Below the pieces are notes generated by a model. That model was not told where the DNA came from. It was given only the letters and a program-made list of their open reading frames with translations, and did no database searches. Below are positions 33,842-42,350 of a stretch of 64,000 nucleotides of DNA, piece by piece. The first letter of the stretch is position 1. Each line of letters begins with the position of its first letter. The translations under genes and the position numbers were made by a program. The stretch is taken from assembly GCA_965206615.1 (NCBI GenBank), contig CBDBKI010000005.1:310001-374000 (forward strand). Direction: 5' to 3'. The DNA comes from VXNE01 sp965206615 (GTDB taxonomy: Bacteria > Pseudomonadota > Gammaproteobacteria > Pseudomonadales > Azotimanducaceae).

Positions 33842-34717
33842 ATGAGCTTTCGCAACCTCCTGCTTGGCATCGTCGTGGTGCTGGCGCTACTGCTGATCGT
33901 CGACGGCGTGTTCACCGTGGATCAACGGGAACGCGCGCTGGTGCTCCGCTTCGGTGCGGTCACAAAGGCCGACCTCGAGCCAGGCCTGCATTTCAAGCTG
34001 CCCATCGCCGAAGAGGCGAAGAAGTTTGACGCGCGCATCCTGACGCTGGACTCGCGGCCCGAGCGGTATTTCACTCTGGAAAAGAAGCCGCTGATCGTGG
34101 ACTCCTTCGTCAAGTGGCGGGTGGGGGACGTGCAACGCTTCTACACCGCGAGTTCCGGAGACATCGAGCGCGCCCGAAACCTCCTCGCGCAGCGGGTGAA
34201 CGAGGGCCTGCGTAACCAGATCAGCCGCCGCGACATGCACGAGGTCATTTCCGGTCAGCGCGATCAGCTCATGACTGAATTGACGCAGCAGATGAACCTT
34301 GAGATGAGCGCCGAGATAGGCGTCGAGGTGGTCGACGTGCGCGTGAAGAAGATCGACCTGCCGCCGGAGGTGTCCAGCGCGGTTTACGACCGGATGAATT
34401 CGGAGCGTGAGATCGAGGCCCAGCAACATCGTGCGACCGGCCGGGAGTTGGAACTCGGCATCCGGGCGGACGCGGAGCGGCAGATCGTGGTGATCGAGGC
34501 GGAAGCGTATCGGGAAGCGGAACTGTTGCGCGGCGACGGAGACGCGAAGGCAGCCTCGGTGTACGCCGAGGCCTACGGGGCCGACCCGGAGTTCTACGAG
34601 TTCTATCGCAGCATCAATGCCTACGCGAAGGTGTTCGGGGAAAAGAACGACATGCTGATCCTCGATCCGAACAGCGAATTCTTCAAGTACCTCAAGAGCG
34701 CGGACGGGCGACCTTAG
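33842..34717 (+). CDS. hflC: FtsH protease modulator HflC
   Basis: 291-residue partner of HflK. N-terminal membrane helix ('LLLGIVVVLALLLIVDG'), band-7 domain ('DQRERALVLRFG', 'LEPGLHFKLP'), C-terminal coiled coil with 'EAEAYREAELLRGDGDA' and 'YEFYRSINAY', the usual HflC ending. In operon after hflK with a 36-base gap. Confidence 0.96.
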   Translation: MSFRNLLLGIVVVLALLLIVDGVFTVDQRERALVLRFGAVTKADLEPGLHFKLPIAEEAKKFDARILTLDSRPERYFTLEKKPLIVDSFVKWRVGDVQRFYTASSGDIERARNLLAQRVNEGLRNQISRRDMHEVISGQRDQLMTELTQQMNLEMSAEIGVEVVDVRVKKIDLPPEVSSAVYDRMNSEREIEAQQHRATGRELELGIRADAERQIVVIEAEAYREAELLRGDGDAKAASVYAEAYGADPEFYEFYRSINAYAKVFGEKNDMLILDPNSEFFKYLKSADGRP

Positions 34718-34800
34718 CCGGGCTCCTCGCGCGTCGGATCACACATTTCGCAGCAGTTTCCAGCAGGATTGCGCCTGCCTGATCGAAAGGGACTCAAGAG

Positions 34801-36123
34801 TTGGGCCGTAACGTCGTCGTGCTCGGCACGCAATGGGGTGACGAGGGCAAGGGGAAAGTCGTGGACTTTCTCGCCGAGCGTGCCGCCGCGGTCGCCCGCT
34901 TCCAGGGTGGCCACAATGCGGGCCACACCTTGGTGGTCGAGGGCACCAAGACGGTGTTGCACCTCGTTCCCTCGGGTGTCCTGCGGCCGAATGTCCGGTG
35001 CGTGATCGGCAACGGCGTGGTGCTGGCGCCGCATGCCCTGCTCGACGAGATCGACGAGCTCGAGGCGCGGGGCATCCCCGTGCGGGAGCGGCTGTCCATC
35101 TCGGCCGCGTGCCCGCTGATCCTTCCGTACCACGTCGCCATGGACAACGCCCGGGAGGAGTCGCTCGGCAACCGCAAGATCGGCACGACCGGCCGGGGGA
35201 TCGGCCCCGCCTACGAGGACAAGGCCGCGCGGCGCGCCGTGCGTCTCGTGGATCTCTCGGACTGGCAGGGGTTCGGGGCAAAGCTCGCCGAGGCGATGGA
35301 CTATTACAACTTCCTGCTCGAGCGGTACTACGAGGTGGCGCGGGTAGACTTCGATCGGACGCTGGACGACCTCGCGGACATTGCCGAACGACTCCTGCCG
35401 ATGATGGAAGACACCGGCCCGCTGCTGCACGAGTTGCGCGAATCCGGCGAGAACATCCTCTTCGAGGGCGCGCAGGGGTCGCTGCTCGACGTGGACCTCG
35501 GCACGTACCCCTTCGTCACGTCGTCGAGTACGACCGCCGGCGGCGCGGCCGTCGGCAGTGGCTTCGGCCCGCGGTACCTCGACTACATCCTCGGCAGCAC
35601 GAAGGCCTATGCGACGCGTGTCGGGTCCGGGCCCTTCCCGACGGAACTGTTCGATGACGCCGGCAAGCGCCTGTCGACGCGGGGCGCCGAGTTTGGCGCC
35701 ACCACCGGCCGCGCGCGGCGCAGTGGCTGGTTCGACGCCGTGGCAACGCGCCAGGCGGTGCAGATCAACAGCCTTACGGGACTTTGCCTGACGAAGCTCG
35801 ACGTGCTGGACGGGCTCCCGGAGATCCGGATCTGCGTGGACTACAAGACCCGCGACGGCAGGCCCGTGCACCGACGCTTCGACGGCGATTCCTACAAGGA
35901 GGTCGTGCCGGTGTACGAAACCGTGCCCGGATGGGACGAATCGACCTCAGGCGCGCGCGACTTCGACGCGTTGCCGGCCAACGCGCGCGCTTACGTAGGG
36001 CGCATCGCGGAAGCGGTCGGCGCGCCGGTGGACCTCATCTCCACGGGTCCGGAGCGTAGCGAGACCATCGTACTGCGCCACCCGTTCGACGATGGCGCTG
36101 CGCAGCCGCGGACAGGACCATGA
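34801..36123 (+). CDS. purA: Adenylosuccinate synthetase
   Basis: First committed step from IMP to AMP. 440 residues from TTG 34801, with AAAGGGA 8 bases ahead. Signature motifs: 'GTQWGDEGKGKVVDFL', 'FQGGHNAGHT', 'GTTGRGIGPAYEDKAAR', 'EGAQGSLLDVDLGTYPFVT' split at 'LLDVD' and 'GRARRSGWFDAVA'. Position after hflC matches E. coli. The stop overlaps the ATG of the next gene (ATGA). Confidence 0.96.
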   Translation: MGRNVVVLGTQWGDEGKGKVVDFLAERAAAVARFQGGHNAGHTLVVEGTKTVLHLVPSGVLRPNVRCVIGNGVVLAPHALLDEIDELEARGIPVRERLSISAACPLILPYHVAMDNAREESLGNRKIGTTGRGIGPAYEDKAARRAVRLVDLSDWQGFGAKLAEAMDYYNFLLERYYEVARVDFDRTLDDLADIAERLLPMMEDTGPLLHELRESGENILFEGAQGSLLDVDLGTYPFVTSSSTTAGGAAVGSGFGPRYLDYILGSTKAYATRVGSGPFPTELFDDAGKRLSTRGAEFGATTGRARRSGWFDAVATRQAVQINSLTGLCLTKLDVLDGLPEIRICVDYKTRDGRPVHRRFDGDSYKEVVPVYETVPGWDESTSGARDFDALPANARAYVGRIAEAVGAPVDLISTGPERSETIVLRHPFDDGAAQPRTGP

Positions 36124-36314
36124 TCGACAGCAGATTGCTCGAGATTCTCGTCTGTCCCGTGAGCCAGGGACCGCTGGTCTTCCGCCGGGACGTGGGAGAG
36201 CTCTGGTCGCCCCGCGGCGGTCTGGCCTATCCGGTCCACGATGGGGTACCGGTCCTGCTCGAGGAGGAAGCCCGGGCGCTGACCGAAGAGGAGCGCGCGT
36301 CGCTCGCGAAGTGA
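36120..36314 (+). CDS. Trm112-family (YcaR-like) small protein
   Basis: 64 residues: 'LLEILVCPVSQGPLVF', 'LWSPRGGLAYPVHDGVPVLL'. It matches the UPF0434/Trm112 fold, but the zinc-site cysteines are reduced to one ('CP'), as in many bacterial members. In E. coli the homologue ycaR lies between lpxK and kdsB, so its coupling to purA here is unusual. Function unknown. Confidence 0.8.
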   Translation: MIDSRLLEILVCPVSQGPLVFRRDVGELWSPRGGLAYPVHDGVPVLLEEEARALTEEERASLAK

Positions 36315-36316
36315 CT

Positions 36317-36348
36317 CGGCGCCGGAGAGGTTCGCCGAACCGGCGCCG
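36317..36348. other. Hairpin after the Trm112-like gene
   Basis: A 9-bp perfect stem (CGGCGCCGG/CCGGCGCCG) with a 14-nt loop starts two bases after the stop. There is no T-run; it may still stabilise or end the purA transcript. Confidence 0.45.
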
Positions 36349-36537
36349 GCGACATGCGCGAACGGACGCCCGCTCGGGCTGGGTCCGGTCAGACAAGGCG
36401 CAAGGGTTTCCGATAGAATCGTTGCAGCCGGCTCGGCCGGCGCGGGTGGCGTAACGACGACCGGAACGGTCAGGAGTGCGAAGAGTACGGTGGAAAGAGC
36501 AGCGTTGACGAATCCCGGCCTCAGGCTGGTGAGCGAC

Positions 36538-37455
36538 ATGCCGGACATCGCAAGCCGGGAGTTGCACACCCCGGAGGGCGCCCTCGACTGGGTTGGCATG
36601 AGCGAGGTGCATCAGCCGCTCAGGATCCGCGATGGCGGCATGGTTCGGGAAGTGCAGTCGCAGGTGCAGATCTATGTCGACCTGGCGGACACGCAGGCCA
36701 AGGGCATCCACATGTCCCGGCTGTATCTGATCCTGGACGAGCACTCCGATACCCGCCCCCTGAGCGTGGCGGGACTCAAACTGCTGCTGGCGTCGCTGCT
36801 CGAGTCGCACCGCGGCCTGTCGGGACGGGCGTTCGTGCAGTTCGATTTCGACTACTACCTGCGCCGCATGGCGCTGGTCAGCGAGAACTCGGGCTGGAAC
36901 GCCTATCCGGTGTCGATCAAGGGCACCTTCATCGACGGTGAGATGCACCTCGAACTCTCTCTCGGTGTCTTCTATTCCAGTACCTGCCCCTGTTCCGCGG
37001 CGCTTGCGCGGCAACTCATCCAGCAACAGTTCGAGCACGACTTCGGCCGCGGCGGCGAGGTCCGGGTAGACGACGTGAAGGCCTGGCTCGGCACGGAAGA
37101 GGGGATTGCCGCGACACCACACAGCCAACGCAGCATCGCGAAAGTGCTCGTGAAGCTCGACCACACGCTGGAAGACTTCCCGATCACAGACCTCGTCGAC
37201 CTGGTGGAGGGCGCCCTGCAGACCCCGGTGCAGACGGCGGTCAAGCGCGAGGACGAGCAGGAGTTCGCCAGGCTCAATGCGGCGAACCTGATGTTCTGCG
37301 AAGACGCGGGCCGCCGGCTGAAGGCCTCGCTCGAAGTGGACGACCGACTGGTCGACTATTGGGTGCGCGTTGAGCACCACGAGAGCCTGCACCGGCACAA
37401 CGCGGTGTCGATCTTCACGAAGGGCGTCGAACGGGGCTACCTGCCCATTCCGTGA
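36538..37455 (+). CDS. folE2: GTP cyclohydrolase FolE2 (type IB)
   Basis: Converts GTP to dihydroneopterin triphosphate for folate and queuosine. 305 residues from ATG 36538; a GTG at 36490 would add 16. Landmarks: 'DWVGMSEVHQPL', 'VQIYVDLADTQAKGIHMSRL' split after 'AKG', 'VFYSSTCPCSAALARQ' with the metal-binding Cys, and 'VRVEHHESLHRHNAVS'. FolE2 uses metals other than zinc and is often Zur-regulated, but no Zur box could be identified here. Confidence 0.93.
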   Translation: MPDIASRELHTPEGALDWVGMSEVHQPLRIRDGGMVREVQSQVQIYVDLADTQAKGIHMSRLYLILDEHSDTRPLSVAGLKLLLASLLESHRGLSGRAFVQFDFDYYLRRMALVSENSGWNAYPVSIKGTFIDGEMHLELSLGVFYSSTCPCSAALARQLIQQQFEHDFGRGGEVRVDDVKAWLGTEEGIAATPHSQRSIAKVLVKLDHTLEDFPITDLVDLVEGALQTPVQTAVKREDEQEFARLNAANLMFCEDAGRRLKASLEVDDRLVDYWVRVEHHESLHRHNAVSIFTKGVERGYLPIP

Positions 37456-37536
37456 TACGCCCGCAGGGCGAAACCGCAGCGTGATGCGCCCGTAGGGCAA
37501 AAATGCCGTGGGGCAGGGCGTGGGCGTATCCCGGGT

Positions 37537-37569
37537 CGTTCGCGTTGGGAGTTTCGCTGGCGCGAAACT
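37537..37569. repeat. 33-nt dispersed repeat, copy 2
   Basis: Reverse complement of 29742-29774. It lies in a 370-base gap (37456-37823) between folE2 and the tRNA gene that has no supported coding sequence. Short hairpins of the type CGCCCGCAGGGCG and CGCCCGTAGGGC precede it at about 37460-37500. The gap looks like a cluster of REP-type elements. Confidence 0.8.
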
Positions 37570-37823
37570 TCTACGGCGCACGCTCCTGGCCCCGCTCCCT
37601 CATCGGCACCGCTACCACCGACACTCAGGTCCAGCGGGCCACTTGCCGCGTCGGCGTCCTCGCGCCCGACGTGGCGCATCGCTCGATCACTGCCGCCATC
37701 GGATTTCGGGGGGGTACAATAGCGTCCGATGCCGGACTCGACGCCGAAGTGCCAGGTGCTACTGCAGGATAGTAACAATATCCTATAGATCAGTAACTTA
37801 CGAGTCTCTGTGAGGTGGGTGTT

Positions 37824-37910
37824 TGGTGCCGAGGAGAGGACTTGAACCTCCACGGGGTTACCCCCACTAGCACCTGAAGCTAGCGTGTCTACCAATTTCA
37901 CCACCTCGGC
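37824..37910 (-). tRNA. tRNA-Leu (anticodon CAG)
   Basis: 87 nt including an encoded CCA. The 7-bp acceptor GCCGAGG/CCTCGGC is perfect, the anticodon loop is TTCAGGT (CAG, reading CUG), there is a long variable arm (GTGGGGGTAACCCCGT) typical of class II tRNAs, and the T-loop is TTCAAGT. It reads CUG, the main Leu codon in this GC-rich DNA. Confidence 0.97.
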
Positions 37911-37970
37911 ATGAAGCGGCCGGGCTCCTTGGACGCGACCCTGCGGCCACGCCTTGGGAACTGGGCGCGC

Positions 37971-38000
37971 ACTGTACTTTCAGCTCACCGGAGTTGTCAA
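37971..38000 (-). promoter_or_regulatory. Sigma-70 promoter of tRNA-Leu
   Basis: On the minus strand TTGACA (38000-37995), an 18-bp spacer and TACAGT (37976-37971) lie about 60 bases upstream of the tRNA 5' end. It overlaps the start region of rnr on the other strand. A GC-rich stretch follows the -10, as expected for a stringently controlled tRNA promoter. Confidence 0.7.
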
Positions 38001-38001
38001 T

Positions 38002-40083
38002 TTGCCACGTAAGAAGCGGCCTGCCGGGGATGCTCGCGGGAGGCGCGCGATCCCGCTCACCGCCGGCGCGGTGCGTGCAGCCCTAGCCGAACGGGCGACG
38101 ATGAGCTGGAGGGAGCTGTCCGCGCATTTCGGGCTGACGGAAGGCGTGCCGACCCACCGCCTGCGCCGGCTGTTGCGCGGTCTGGAACACCTTGGGGAGG
38201 TCGAGCGCGCGCCGAACGGGGCGTTTCGCCTGCACCCGGCGGCCAGCAACGAGGTTGACGAGGTCGTCGAGAGTGCGCAAGGCCTCGCGTTGCGGGACTC
38301 CGGCGTTGGCCTCGCGCCGGGCGCCGGGGTCAGGGTCGGCGACCGTGTCGAAGTACGGCAGGGTGCTTCCGGCGTAGAGATAGTACGCATCGTCGAGCCC
38401 TCGTCGGAGCTTCTGGTCGGCTGCCTCGTCGACGGCTACCGAGCGCGCTTCGTGGTCTCGCTGGACCCGAGAGTCAAGGGGCGAATCGACATCGAGGGTG
38501 ACGACTTCTCGGCAAGCGACGGCCTTTCGGCAAGCGACGGCGACATCGTGGAGGTGGTGCCCCTGTGGGAGGAACGTCGTGGCCGGCAGGTCGACCGGGG
38601 GCGGCTGGTCGGGCGGGTCGTGTCGGTGCTTCGGGGCCGCAACGAGGCTGACCGAGCGGCCGTGGCGTTGCTCGCGAGCTTCCGTGTCCCGACGGAGTGG
38701 CCAGAGGGGCTGGATCCGGGTACCGGAGAATGGTTGGCGTCCGACGATTGGGCGGGACGGGTCGATCTCACTGCGCTTCCGCTCGTGACCATAGACGGAC
38801 CGGATGCGCGGGATTTCGACGATGCCGTCTACGCCGAGCGGCGCCCCCGCGGCGGTTGGCGCCTGATTGTCGCCATCGCGGACGTGGCGCACTACGTGCG
38901 AACGGGCACCGCGCTGGATCGGGAGGCGCGCCGGCGTGGCAACTCGGTGTACCTGCCGGACCAGGTCGTGCCCATGCTCCCGGAGGAGCTGTCCAACGGG
39001 ATCTGCTCGCTCGTGCCGGGCGAGAAACGCCTTGCCCTCGTCTGCGACATGCAGGTTTCGCCGGCGGGGAGGGTGTCGGCGTACCGGTTCGACGAAGCGG
39101 TTATCGAGTCGCACGCACGGCTGACCTACACGGACGCCGCGCGTGCCCCGGATGGGCTTGCAGCGCTGTTCGAGGTCTACCGGGCGTTGCGCGTCCGACG
39201 GGACGCGCGGGGCGCGCTCGATTTCGACGCCCGCGAGGCGCGGCTGACCCTCGAGGACGGTCGGATTGCGGCAGTGACCCGCGCAGAGCGCAACGACGCG
39301 CACCGGCTCATCGAAGAGGCGATGATCGCGGCCAACGTCTGCGCGGCGCTGCACCTCGATGCGCGCGGGGCGATCTACCGGGTCCACGAGCCGCCCGAGA
39401 ACCAAAAGCGCGAGCAGCTTGCCGTGGCCCTGGGATTCGGCGGCATCCGATTGCCGCCCGGCCGGACGTCGCCAGGCGCGCTCAAGGCGGCCATCGACTT
39501 GGCGCGGGAGCGGTCTCACCTGCCGGTGTGGATTCTCGAGACGCTGGTGTTGCGGTCCCTGTCCCAGGCTCGATACGACCCGTGCAACCGCGGCCACTTC
39601 GGGTTGGCCCTGCCGAAATACCTGCACTTCACCTCACCCATTCGCCGCTACGCGGACCTGATCACGCATCGCATGATCAAGTCCGGCAAACGGCCGGCCG
39701 ACGACTGGCTCGACGAGACTGCGGCCCACGTCTCCATGACGGAGCGGCGCGCCGACGACGTGAGCCGCGCCGTCCAGGACTGGTTGAAATGCGACTTCAT
39801 CGCGGATCGCGTGGGAGAGCGGTTCGACGGCACGGTGGTGGGCGTCGCGGAGTTCGGTCTGTTCGTCGAGCTGCACGGCCTGTTCCTGCAGGGCCTGGTG
39901 CACGTGTCGAGCATCGGGCGCGAGTACTACCGTTTCGTGCCGGAGTCCATGAGCCTGGTGGCGGAACGTTCCGGGGAGCGCTACACGCTGGGTGACGAAC
40001 TGGTCGTGGAACTGGTCGAAGTGTCCGTGGCAACCCGGCGCGTGGACCTGCTGGTCGTTGCGCGTGGGAAGCGCCGCCGATGA
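38002..40083 (+). CDS. rnr: Ribonuclease R
   Basis: 3'-5' exoribonuclease able to digest structured RNA. 693 residues from TTG 38002, with GGAG eight bases ahead. Domains: winged-helix N-terminus ('ERATMSWRELSAHFGL'), cold-shock domains, RNB core with 'TIDGPDARDFDDAVYAE' (catalytic Asp cluster), and C-terminal S1 ('GTVVGVAEFGLFVEL'). It is shorter than E. coli RNase R (813) and lacks the long Lys-rich tail. Residues near 173-185 hold a duplicated 'SASDG' from an 18-bp direct repeat. Confidence 0.94.
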   Translation: MPRKKRPAGDARGRRAIPLTAGAVRAALAERATMSWRELSAHFGLTEGVPTHRLRRLLRGLEHLGEVERAPNGAFRLHPAASNEVDEVVESAQGLALRDSGVGLAPGAGVRVGDRVEVRQGASGVEIVRIVEPSSELLVGCLVDGYRARFVVSLDPRVKGRIDIEGDDFSASDGLSASDGDIVEVVPLWEERRGRQVDRGRLVGRVVSVLRGRNEADRAAVALLASFRVPTEWPEGLDPGTGEWLASDDWAGRVDLTALPLVTIDGPDARDFDDAVYAERRPRGGWRLIVAIADVAHYVRTGTALDREARRRGNSVYLPDQVVPMLPEELSNGICSLVPGEKRLALVCDMQVSPAGRVSAYRFDEAVIESHARLTYTDAARAPDGLAALFEVYRALRVRRDARGALDFDAREARLTLEDGRIAAVTRAERNDAHRLIEEAMIAANVCAALHLDARGAIYRVHEPPENQKREQLAVALGFGGIRLPPGRTSPGALKAAIDLARERSHLPVWILETLVLRSLSQARYDPCNRGHFGLALPKYLHFTSPIRRYADLITHRMIKSGKRPADDWLDETAAHVSMTERRADDVSRAVQDWLKCDFIADRVGERFDGTVVGVAEFGLFVELHGLFLQGLVHVSSIGREYYRFVPESMSLVAERSGERYTLGDELVVELVEVSVATRRVDLLVVARGKRRR

Positions 40084-40853
40084 CGGACGCGAAAGGCTCC
40101 TGGGTGTACGGCACCCACGCGGTGCGCGATACCCTGGATGCGGCGCCCGGTCGCGTGCGTCGCGTTTGGATCGTGGAGGGCCGCCGTCGCAACGCTGCCA
40201 TGGCGGAACTGGTGGAGCGGGCGCGTACGGCCAACGTACGCGTCGAAACCGTTGCGCGACGCGCGCTGGACCGGGTTGCGCCGGGTGTGCACCAGGGTGT
40301 CGCGGCGCAGTGCGACGCGGTCGCCCCGGCCGGCGAAGGAGAGCTCGAACGACGTTGGAACGAGTTCGTGAACCCCTTCCTCCTGATTCTCGAAGGCATC
40401 CAGGATCCGCGCAACCTGGGCGCGTGTCTGCGCACGGCGGAAGCCGCCGGCGTGGACGCGGTACTGTTGCCGAAGCACCGGACCGCGCCGCTGACCCCTA
40501 CCGTCGCGAAGGCGGCGAGTGGTGCGCTGGAGCGTCTGTTCATCGTCTCGGTCACCAATCTCGCCAGGAGACTCTCCTGGCTCGCGGAGCAGGGCGTCTG
40601 GATCGTCGGCGGCTACCCGGACGCACCGACGTCGCTCTTCGACCTCGGCCGTCCTGGCGGCCCCTCCGGGCTCCCGGACGTATCCTCGTCCGTTGCGGTT
40701 GTCCTCGGCGGAGAGGGCGCGGGCCTGCGACGGCTCACCCGCGAGCGGTGCGACCATCTCGTGCGCATCCCCATGGCCGGGCACGTCCCCAGCCTGAACG
40801 TGTCGGTTGCGGCGGCCCTCATGATGTTTGAAGTAGCCAGGGCGCGGGCGTAG
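40080..40853 (+). CDS. rlmB: 23S rRNA (guanosine-2'-O-)-methyltransferase RlmB
   Basis: SPOUT methyltransferase acting on G2251 in the ribosomal P loop. 257 residues. 'VYGTHAVRDTL' N-terminal substrate domain, 'LEGIQDPRNLGACLRTAEAAG' split at 'ACLRT' and the knot motifs 'VVLGGEGAGLRRLTRE' and 'IPMAGHVPSLNVSVAAA'. ATG overlaps the rnr stop (ATGA), the same pair as in E. coli. Confidence 0.95.
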   Translation: MTDAKGSWVYGTHAVRDTLDAAPGRVRRVWIVEGRRRNAAMAELVERARTANVRVETVARRALDRVAPGVHQGVAAQCDAVAPAGEGELERRWNEFVNPFLLILEGIQDPRNLGACLRTAEAAGVDAVLLPKHRTAPLTPTVAKAASGALERLFIVSVTNLARRLSWLAEQGVWIVGGYPDAPTSLFDLGRPGGPSGLPDVSSSVAVVLGGEGAGLRRLTRERCDHLVRIPMAGHVPSLNVSVAAALMMFEVARARA

Positions 40854-40856
40854 AAT
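40828..40856 (+). promoter_or_regulatory. Sigma-70 promoter of the rpsF operon
   Basis: TTGAAG (40828-40833), a 17-bp spacer and TAGAAT (40851-40856) lie at the end of rlmB, 150 bases before rpsF. The GC-rich discriminator (CGCGCGC) fits stringent control of ribosomal protein genes. The long leader (about 140 nt) could hold the S6-S18 autoregulatory site; I did not resolve it. Confidence 0.65.
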
Positions 40857-41005
40857 CGCGCGCTCGTGCGGTCGGCCCGGTGGAATCGGGGCCGCGCGAT
40901 CCCGGCGCTGCATCGTGTGGCGCCCGGGGGTACACAACACTCCTCGCCGCACGCGCCAGGCCAATGTGAAGGGATACGCGGCGGCGAACCCGAGAGGAGA
41001 AACGG

Positions 41006-41464
41006 ATGCGACATTACGAAGTCGTGTTCCTCGTGCACCCGGACCAGTCCGAGCAGGTCCCCGGCATGATGGAACGGTACCGCTCGCTGATCGAACGCAG
41101 CGAAGGCGTCGTGCACCGGATCGAAGACTGGGGGCGGCGCCAGCTCGCCTACCCGATCTCGAAAATCCACAAGGCCCACTATGTGCTGATGAACGTCGAG
41201 GTCGACGCGCCGACCCTTGAGGAGCTGACGAGCGCGTTCCGGTTCAACGACGCCGTGCTGCGCAACCTCATCATCCAGCGCAAGCACGCGATCAGCGAGG
41301 TCTCGAAGATCTACGAGGAGGAGCTGAAGGAACAGGAGAAGGACCGCGAACGGGACCGCCGGCGCGAAGAGGAGGCCGCGGCGCGGGCCGCGCGGCGGGT
41401 GGAGGAGGAGGACAAAACCGCGCCGCCCGAGGCGGCGACTGCGGACGACGAAGAGAGGAGTTAG
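41006..41464 (+). CDS. rpsF: 30S ribosomal protein S6
   Basis: 152 residues. 'MRHYEVVFLVHPDQSEQV', 'EDWGRRQLAYPI', 'KAHYVLMNVE' and 'FRFNDAVLRNLI' are the S6 signatures. An acidic/basic C-terminal tail ('EKDRERDRRREEEAAARAARR' shortened here) is longer than in E. coli. GAGGAG precedes the ATG. First gene of the S6-S18-L9 operon. Confidence 0.97.
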   Translation: MRHYEVVFLVHPDQSEQVPGMMERYRSLIERSEGVVHRIEDWGRRQLAYPISKIHKAHYVLMNVEVDAPTLEELTSAFRFNDAVLRNLIIQRKHAISEVSKIYEEELKEQEKDRERDRRREEEAAARAARRVEEEDKTAPPEAATADDEERS

Positions 41465-41467
41465 ATC

Positions 41468-41695
41468 ATGGCAAGGGGCTTCCGACGCAAGCGTTACTGC
41501 CGTTTTACGGCGGAAGGCATCAAGGAGATCGACTACAAGGATCTCGACCTGCTGCGCCCGTACGTCACGGAGACGGGCAAGATCGTCCCGAGCCGGATCA
41601 CCGGCACCAGCGCGCGCTATCAGCGTCAGCTCGCGACCGCGGTCAAGCGTGCCAGGTTCCTGGCGCTGCTGCCGTACACGGACCAGCACAAATAG
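41468..41695 (+). CDS. rpsR: 30S ribosomal protein S18
   Basis: 75 residues: 'FRRKRYCRFTAEGIKEIDYK', 'GKIVPSRITGTSARYQRQLA' and 'KRARFLALLPYTDQH' match S18 fully. Three bases after rpsF. Partner of S6 on the platform of the 30S subunit. Confidence 0.97.
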   Translation: MARGFRRKRYCRFTAEGIKEIDYKDLDLLRPYVTETGKIVPSRITGTSARYQRQLATAVKRARFLALLPYTDQHK

Positions 41696-41706
41696 GAGAC
41701 GACCAC

Positions 41707-42153
41707 ATGAACGTCATTCTGCTGGAACGCGTGATCAACCTGGGCGATCTCGGAGACGAAGTTGGCGTCCGCAACGGCTTTGCCCGGAACTACCTGATCC
41801 CGACGGGCAAGGCCGTCCGCGCGAGCAGGGACAGCCGCCAGACGTTCGAGCAGCGGCGGACGGAACTCGAGGCGGCCGCCGGAGACATGCTTGCGGCCGC
41901 CGAGGCGCGGGGCGCCGGGCTTGAGGATGTCTTCCTGACGCTGATGGTGCGGACGAGCGAGGAAGGCAAGCTCTATGGGTCGGTCGGGACGGTCGAAATC
42001 GCGCGTGCGCTGACGGAACGCGGCATCGACATCGCCAAGGCCGAGGTGCGCATGCCCGAAGGCGTCATCCGCTCTGTCGGGGAGTACGAAGTCGAGGTTC
42101 AGTTGCACGCCGACGTGGTCCGCACGGTGGTCGTGAACGTCGTCGCGGAATAG
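41707..42153 (+). CDS. rplI: 50S ribosomal protein L9
   Basis: 148 residues with the N-terminal 'MNVILLERVINLGDLGDEV', 'VRNGFARNYLIPTGKA' and a central helix, then the C-terminal 'GSVGTVEIARAL', 'EVRMPEGVIRSVGEYEVEVQ'. Its last four codons (GTCGCGGAATAG) are the first unit of a triple repeat that duplicates the stop. Confidence 0.97.
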   Translation: MNVILLERVINLGDLGDEVGVRNGFARNYLIPTGKAVRASRDSRQTFEQRRTELEAAAGDMLAAAEARGAGLEDVFLTLMVRTSEEGKLYGSVGTVEIARALTERGIDIAKAEVRMPEGVIRSVGEYEVEVQLHADVVRTVVVNVVAE

Positions 42154-42177
42154 GTCGCGGAATAGGTCGCGGAATAG
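42142..42177. repeat. Three tandem copies of the rplI stop region
   Basis: GTCGCGGAATAG occurs three times without gap or mismatch, so Val-Ala-Glu-stop is encoded three times in frame. Only the first is translated. This looks like a recent slippage event or a guard against stop-codon read-through. Confidence 0.95.
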
Positions 42178-42350
42178 AAGTACCGCGCGTTTTCCCGGCA
42201 TCTTCCACAGCTTGATACCAGCTTGGCGGCGGGCGCCGGAGCGCCGGCAAGGGTTTTTGCGGGTTGCGTCCCGGGTCGGGGTGCAACTCGGTTGACCGGA
42301 ACGGGACTCAGCGCCCACCCTAGGAGACACATTCCTCGGCAACCGCGCAG

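Noticed and set aside
37437..37904. Small protein beginning MVKLVDTLASGASGG on the minus strand
   Set aside because: This is the translation of the tRNA-Leu gene; the cloverleaf and encoded CCA are clear.
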